Assembly: GCA_002423105.1 (NCBI GenBank)
Contig: DIUT01000060.1
Span: 124,001-188,000, forward strand
Source: Geobacter sp. UBA6151
GTDB taxonomy: Bacteria > Desulfobacterota > Desulfuromonadia > Geobacterales > Pseudopelobacteraceae
Length of the DNA: 64,000 nt
Direction: 5' to 3'
A model generated the notes under the pieces. That model was not told the origin of the DNA. It was given only the letters and a program-made list of their open reading frames with translations, and searched no databases. Numbering within the stretch: position 1 is the stretch's first letter; each line of letters opens with the position of its first letter. This document shows, piece by piece, positions 59,703 through 64,000 of the stretch. Both the position numbers and the translations under genes were made by a program.

Positions 59703-60191
59703 GTGACCACGTTTGACAACGGATTTCCGACATATCTCGTCACACTGCTGAACGGTATGGCCCAGCCCGGCTATCCGGCGCTTTTTCTGCTCAGCTTTCT
59801 GGCCTCAACCCTGCTGCCCTTGGGGTCAGAATGGCTGCTGGCGCTGATGCTGGTCAAGGGATACGATCCAGTCACCACGGTAACGGTTGCCACAATCGGC
59901 AATACCGCCGGGGCCTGCACCACCTGGCTGGTGGGGCGCTACGGCGGCGGTTGGCTCATCTCCCGCTTTTTCAGGATCAGTGATGCCCAGCGGCAACGGG
60001 CCGAAGACTGGTACCGACGCTACGGGTCAGCCTCGCTGCTCTTCTCCTGGCTACCGGTCATCGGCGATCCCCTGTGCATGGTGGGGGGACTGCTCAATAT
60101 CCGTTTTTCGCTGTTTCTGGGTCTGGCCGGGACCGGCAAGCTGCTGCGCTACGCATTGCTGGCCTGGGCCACCATGGAAATCTCTGGCTGA
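59703..60191 (+). CDS. DedA/YqaA-family membrane protein
   Basis: 162 aa from GTG 59703 (weak AGAAAG upstream). It is a YqaA-type protein of the SNARE-associated/DedA superfamily: FLASTLLPLGSEWLLALMLVKGY and TIGNTAGACTTWLVGRYGG are typical, and FSWLPVIGDPLCMVGGLL contains the conserved proline-glycine re-entrant motif. About four to five hydrophobic stretches. DedA proteins contribute to lipid-carrier flipping and envelope homeostasis; specific role unknown. Divergent from the WYL regulator. Confidence 0.85.
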   Translation: MTTFDNGFPTYLVTLLNGMAQPGYPALFLLSFLASTLLPLGSEWLLALMLVKGYDPVTTVTVATIGNTAGACTTWLVGRYGGGWLISRFFRISDAQRQRAEDWYRRYGSASLLFSWLPVIGDPLCMVGGLLNIRFSLFLGLAGTGKLLRYALLAWATMEISG

Positions 60192-60218
60192 GGAACAAAC
60201 TCCAAACGGGAGGATGCC

Positions 60219-61103
60219 ATGAAAATTTTTATTGCGGGAGCAACCGGGTTTGTGGGTGGACACCTGACGGATGAGTTACGACAACGGGGGCACGAACTGG
60301 TGCTGTTGTCCCATGCCCGCCGCCGGACAACGGAAAAAGGGTTCAGCTATGTCACCGGCGACGTCACTGATCCGGACTGTTACGTTGCCGCCATGAAAGG
60401 TTGCGATGCCGTGATCAACCTGGTGGGGATCATCCGCGAGTTTGCAGGCCGTGGGATCACCTTTGAGCGGTTGCATGTGGATGCGGCAACCGCCATGACC
60501 GGCGCCGCCCAAAAGGCCGGAGTTCTGCGCTACCTGCAGATGTCGGCGCTGGGAACACGGATTGATGCTGTCTCCGATTACCACCGGACCAAATGGCGGG
60601 CTGAGGAGATCGTCAGGGGCAGTGGCCTGGCCTGGACCATTTTCCGGCCATCGCTGATTTTTGGCCCCAAAGACGCCTTCGTCAACATGCTGGCCCGCCA
60701 GTTGCGCTTCATGCCCGTGCTTCCGGTCATGGGCGACGGTTCCTACCGTTTGCAGCCGATACATGGCAATGATGTGGCGCGTTGTTTTTGCGAAGCCTTG
60801 GAAAAACCGGAGACGGCTGGACAGACCTACACCCTCTGCGGGCCTGACCGCCTGACCTACCTGGAACTGCTGGATGCCATAACCGATGCCATGGGACGCC
60901 CGCACCCCTTCAAGCCGCAATTGCCGCTTGACCTGATGCAACCGCTGATCAAGGTCATGCAGAATTTCCGACTATTCCCGATCACCCTGGATCAGCTCCA
61001 GATGCTGCTGGAGGAAAGCATCTGCGATGGTTCATGGCAGCAGACCTTCACCACCCCACCGGTACGCTTCAGAGACGGCATCCGGGCTTATCTGGGAAGG
61101 TAA
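60219..61103 (+). CDS. NAD(P)-binding SDR-like protein (complex I NDUFA9-like)
   Basis: 294 aa. MKIFIAGATGFVGGHLTDEL is the nucleotide-binding Gly-rich motif (GxxGxxG). The catalytic-type YxxxK is present as YHRTKWRAEEIV, within the atypical SDR/NDUFA9-like group, and FRPSLIFGPKDAFVNMLARQ supports this. Enzymatic activity may be absent, as in many atypical members. It heads an apparent operon with rlpA-like and a second epimerase-fold gene (3-nt gap, then 4-nt overlap). Confidence 0.85.
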   Translation: MKIFIAGATGFVGGHLTDELRQRGHELVLLSHARRRTTEKGFSYVTGDVTDPDCYVAAMKGCDAVINLVGIIREFAGRGITFERLHVDAATAMTGAAQKAGVLRYLQMSALGTRIDAVSDYHRTKWRAEEIVRGSGLAWTIFRPSLIFGPKDAFVNMLARQLRFMPVLPVMGDGSYRLQPIHGNDVARCFCEALEKPETAGQTYTLCGPDRLTYLELLDAITDAMGRPHPFKPQLPLDLMQPLIKVMQNFRLFPITLDQLQMLLEESICDGSWQQTFTTPPVRFRDGIRAYLGR

Positions 61104-61106
61104 GAG

Positions 61107-61589
61107 ATGCTGAAACGAACTGTGCTGGCTCTATTTCTTGCTTCGAGTTTTATGCTGACTGTTGTCCGGCAGTCAGAAGCGCGGCAGCAGCAACCGGAAC
61201 GGGAAGCGCTGTCCGATGCCGAACTGCTGGAAACCCTGGTCAGAGAGGGGGGGCTGCGCGATCCCCGAGAGGGAATCGCCACCTACTATGCCGCCCGTTT
61301 CATTGGCCGACGGACCTCATCCGGAGAACGCTACGACCCGGACCGCCTGACCGCCGCCCATGCTACCCTGCCCCTGAAAACCGTCGTGCAGGTCGTGAAT
61401 CGCTCCACCGGGCAGGGAGTGCAGGTGGTTATCAACGACCGCTGCCGCAAGCGCCGCTTTCAATTGATTGACCTCTCCCGCGCAGCGGCTATGAAAATCG
61501 GACTCTGGGGCAAGGGGGCCATGAAAGTGCTGATCATCCCCCAGACCCGCACGGCGCTGGACGAACTGATGGAAGGATTGGACGTATGA
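61107..61589 (+). CDS. RlpA-like septal ring/peptidoglycan protein
   Basis: 160 aa. N-terminal signal peptide (about 1-26), then a double-psi beta-barrel RlpA domain: GIATYYAARFIGRRTSSGERYD, TAAHATLPLKTVVQVVNRSTGQ and VINDRCRKRRFQLIDLSRAAAMKIGL. The conserved His in TAAH and Asp in NDR correspond to the lytic-transglycosylase site, though the usual NDRGP reads NDRCR. It lacks a SPOR domain and a lipobox, so it is a minimal, probably periplasmic version. Confidence 0.85.
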   Translation: MLKRTVLALFLASSFMLTVVRQSEARQQQPEREALSDAELLETLVREGGLRDPREGIATYYAARFIGRRTSSGERYDPDRLTAAHATLPLKTVVQVVNRSTGQGVQVVINDRCRKRRFQLIDLSRAAAMKIGLWGKGAMKVLIIPQTRTALDELMEGLDV

Positions 61590-62449
61590 GAAAACTGTTT
61601 ATTGCCGGTTGCGGTTACTGCGGCGAACGGGTCGCCGCACAGGCTCTTGCGCTGGGCTGGCCGGTTACGGCGTCGGTGCGTGATGAACACAAGGCAACAC
61701 GCTTACAGGATGCAGGCTGCACCGTTATCCGCTACGACATGGACCAGCTTGACGAAATTCCGCTGGTGCCCCTTGATGGCCGACTGCTGCTGTACAGCGT
61801 CCCCCCCCAGGGAGGGGGCAGCCTGGATCTGCGTGCACGCAACTTCTGCGCCGCACTGGAGCGGGACCGGCAGCTTCCGCAACGGATCGTCTACCTGAGC
61901 GCCACCAGTGTCTATGGTGACACCGACGGCCGGATCGTTAGCGAGTCAAGTCCGGCCATCCCGGCCTCAGCCATGGGCAAACGGCGCCTTGACGCTGAAC
62001 AGCAGTTCCTGGCCTTTGGCGAACGCCATGGAATTCCGGTGGCCCGACTGCGGTTGGCCGGTATCTACGGCCCCGGACGTCTGCCGCTGATGCAGATATC
62101 ACAAGGGCAGCCATTACTGCTGGAAGAGGAAGCCAAGCCTTCCAACCGGATTCATGTCGACGACCTGGTCCAGGTCTGCATGGCTACCCTTGAAAACGGC
62201 GACGGCATCTACAACGTCAGTGATGGCAGCTCCTGCAGCATGACAACCTATTTCAACGCCTGCGCCGATGCCCTGGGGCTGCCGCGCCAGCCCCAGGTGG
62301 ATATGACTGAGGCCCGGCGGGTAATGCCGCCGCTTTTGTTCAACTATTTCATGGAATCACGTGTGGTTGACAACTCCCGGATGCGGCGGGAGCTGGGAAT
62401 TACCCTGCGCTATCCAGAGATGATCACCGGCATTGCACAATCGGTATAA
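61586..62449 (+). CDS. NAD-dependent epimerase/dehydratase-fold protein (YeeZ-like SDR)
   Basis: 287 aa. KLFIAGCGYCGERVAAQALALG is a shortened nucleotide-binding loop (GCGYCG), as in YeeZ-type proteins. YLSATSVYGDTDGRIVSESSPA follows, with no clear YxxxK, so catalysis is doubtful. VARLRLAGIYGPGRLP and NRIHVDDLVQVCMATLENG match epimerase-family core. It overlaps rlpA-like by 4 nt. Substrate unknown. Confidence 0.85.
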   Translation: MRKLFIAGCGYCGERVAAQALALGWPVTASVRDEHKATRLQDAGCTVIRYDMDQLDEIPLVPLDGRLLLYSVPPQGGGSLDLRARNFCAALERDRQLPQRIVYLSATSVYGDTDGRIVSESSPAIPASAMGKRRLDAEQQFLAFGERHGIPVARLRLAGIYGPGRLPLMQISQGQPLLLEEEAKPSNRIHVDDLVQVCMATLENGDGIYNVSDGSSCSMTTYFNACADALGLPRQPQVDMTEARRVMPPLLFNYFMESRVVDNSRMRRELGITLRYPEMITGIAQSV

Positions 62450-62536
62450 TCAGAGGTATTGCAATGAACAATCTGGATGCAACAGCTATCACTTCAAAGC
62501 GTCTGGTATTCACGAACCGATTGATGTATAAGCGGG

Positions 62537-62560
62537 AGCGGCGATAACGTCGCTTTTTTT
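62537..62560 (+). terminator. Rho-independent terminator before kup
   Basis: AGCGGCG-ATAA-CGTCGCT stem (one G-U pair) followed by T6. It ends the 60.2-62.4 kb operon and separates it from kup. Confidence 0.85.
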
Positions 62561-62598
62561 GCGTTTTTTCGCGGAGCAATCGAGAGGACTTCCTGTAG

Positions 62599-64000
62599 AT
62601 GTCACATGCGCCTGACAACGACTCCTTCTGGGGGGGCATCATCAAAGCACTGGGGCTGGTATTCGGTGATATCGGCACCAGCCCGATTTATACCCTGACC
62701 GTGGTCTTCACCCTGACCAAGCCGACCATTGCCAATGTTTACGGCATCCTCTCGCTGGTGTTCTGGACCATGAGTATCCTGGTAACAGTGCAGTATACCT
62801 GGCTGGCCATGTCCTTGGGACGCAAGGGACAAGGGGGTGAGATCGTACTGCGGGAGATACTGATCAGGATGTTGAAAAAAGGCCGCCTGCTGGCCTTTGC
62901 CGGGTTTCTGTCCTTTCTGGGTGTATCATTGCTACTGGGAGACGGTGTAATTACCCCGGCCATTTCGATCCTCTCTGCAGTGGAAGGTATGTTGCTGATA
63001 CCGGCGTTATCCGGGATGAAGCAGGGAATGCTGGTGGTGATTGCCGCGTTGATCGCCTGTACCCTGTTTTTCTTCCAATCCCGCGGCACAGACAAGATGG
63101 CCGGTATCTTCGGGCCGGTGATGGCACTGTACTTTATGTCACTGCTGGTTTCCGGCCTGGTTTCCATCTCTGAGATGCCGGGTATTCTCACATCAATCAG
63201 CCCCCACTATGCCGTCGATTTTTTTATAAACAACGGGCTGGCGGGTTTTTTCGTGCTGTCCGAGGTAATCCTCTGTTCCACCGGTGGCGAGGCGCTGTAT
63301 GCCGACATGGGGCACCTTGGCCGCAAGCCGATCGTACGGGCCTGGTATTTCGTCTTTTTTGCGCTCTATTTCAACTATCTGGGCCAAGGAGCCTTCATCG
63401 CGCAAAATCCCGACACAAAAAACATCCTCTTTTCCATGATCAATCATCAGGCGCCGCTTCTGTATATTCCGTTTCTGATCCTGACCATCATGGCCACCAT
63501 CATCGCCTCCCAGGCGATCATCAGCGGCGTCTTCTCCATTGTCTACCAGGGGATTACCACCAGACTGATGCCGCTCTTGAAGGTTGACTATACCTCAAGC
63601 CATATCCAGTCCCAGATTTACATCGGCGCCGTCAACTGGATGCTGTTGATCGCCGTGATCTTTGTGATGTTCTTTTTCCAGAAGTCACACAATTTGGCAG
63701 CGGCCTACGGCATGGCGGTGACCGGCTCCATGACCATCACTGCAACGATGATGATCATGGTATTCTCGCACACCATGAAAAAATGGAAGGTGCCCATCGT
63801 TGTACTGGTAGCCGTGCTCGACCTGATTTACTTCATCTCCACCTTTTCCAAGATCCCTCACGGCGCGTACTGGTCCATCATTCTGGCGTCCATCCCCTTT
63901 ATCACCATCATGATCTGGACCAAAGGCCAGAAAGCGCTGTACCTTGCTCTGAAACCGCTGGACCTGGAGACCTTCCTGCTCTCTTTTGAGCAGATTTTCG
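62599..64000 (+). CDS. kup: Kup/Trk-type potassium uptake protein, partial (3' end off window)
   Basis: 467 codons are visible from ATG 62599. The Kup signature GLVFGDIGTSPIYTLTVVF opens the protein, followed by GRKGQGGEIVLREIL and GDGVITPAISILSAVEGML; about eleven membrane helices are present in the visible part. It imports K+ with protons across the inner membrane. ACTTCCTGTAG precedes the ATG without a strong Shine-Dalgarno. The C-terminal cytosolic domain lies outside the window. Confidence 0.95.
   Translation, partial: MSHAPDNDSFWGGIIKALGLVFGDIGTSPIYTLTVVFTLTKPTIANVYGILSLVFWTMSILVTVQYTWLAMSLGRKGQGGEIVLREILIRMLKKGRLLAFAGFLSFLGVSLLLGDGVITPAISILSAVEGMLLIPALSGMKQGMLVVIAALIACTLFFFQSRGTDKMAGIFGPVMALYFMSLLVSGLVSISEMPGILTSISPHYAVDFFINNGLAGFFVLSEVILCSTGGEALYADMGHLGRKPIVRAWYFVFFALYFNYLGQGAFIAQNPDTKNILFSMINHQAPLLYIPFLILTIMATIIASQAIISGVFSIVYQGITTRLMPLLKVDYTSSHIQSQIYIGAVNWMLLIAVIFVMFFFQKSHNLAAAYGMAVTGSMTITATMMIMVFSHTMKKWKVPIVVLVAVLDLIYFISTFSKIPHGAYWSIILASIPFITIMIWTKGQKALYLALKPLDLETFLLSFEQIF

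Noticed and set aside
62450..62598. Riboswitch (K+ or c-di-AMP type) ahead of kup
   Set aside because: The region holds only a terminator and A/T-rich sequence; no conserved aptamer words are present.

Overview
The window looks like chromosome from a Geobacter-type deltaproteobacterium (Geobacterales; inference from content, no database search). The clues are c-type-haem sensory proteins, a succinyl-CoA:acetate CoA-transferase-type enzyme, a haem/sirohaem gene block containing a CobA-HemD fusion, an MSHA/type II-like pilus locus, a SAM-I riboswitch on metX and CIRCE-controlled groESL. Almost every base is assigned to a compact housekeeping gene. I see no prophage, transposase, CRISPR array or rRNA. 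The two edge genes (haem sensor kinase at 1-920, kup at 62599-64000) are truncated.

Layout. 1-1.7 kb: haem sensor kinase and two small membrane proteins. 1.9-11.4 kb, all minus: CoA-transferase, truA, asd, leuB, metK, sixA-like, ispF, ttcA and metX under a SAM-I riboswitch. 11.4-13.6 kb: a family-B DNA polymerase homologue whose catalytic motifs look eroded. 13.7-16.1 kb: peroxiredoxin, cardiolipin synthase, Rieske protein. 16.3-18.4 kb: sigma-54-type promoter, leader terminator, glnK-amtB, then tRNA-Leu(CAG). 18.5-19.6 kb: split chromate transporter. 19.8-24.1 kb: phosphate module (phoR, phoB, pit, PhoU-like) with PhoB-box-like repeats. 24.2-26.4 kb: folD, galU, trxA. 26.4-35.1 kb: tetrapyrrole operon sirC-ccsA-hemA-[histidine kinase-diguanylate cyclase]-hemC-cobA/hemD.

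35.1-38.1 kb holds two pseudopilins and a TPR membrane protein, and 44.1-52.1 kb holds the PilM/N-, PilO- and PilP-like proteins, secretin, MshE-type ATPase, PilC-like protein and ExeA/MshM-like ATPase of what is probably one MSHA-like machine. The two halves are separated by hemG, ligA and groESL. 52.1-59.6 kb, minus: glgA, Hpt, bacteriohemerythrin, haem chemoreceptor, HAD hydrolase, MidA-like methyltransferase, WYL regulator. 59.7-64 kb, plus: DedA/YqaA-like protein, two epimerase-fold proteins, RlpA-like protein and kup.

The most unusual signal is a family of heptanucleotide repeats, consensus TGNCCCT. It occurs as a ~20-copy array between groEL and the pilus operon, and as short 3-4-copy tracts at five other places. 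Three of those lie just after start codons (cobA/hemD, glgA, HAD hydrolase) and one lies inside ligA. Because the unit is not a multiple of three, copy-number change would shift reading frames. Other points worth a second look are the degenerate PolB, two periplasmic haem sensors, the glnK leader terminator, a c-di-GMP module embedded in the haem operon beside a predicted c-di-GMP-binding pilus ATPase, and two REP-like elements that each end at a stop codon.
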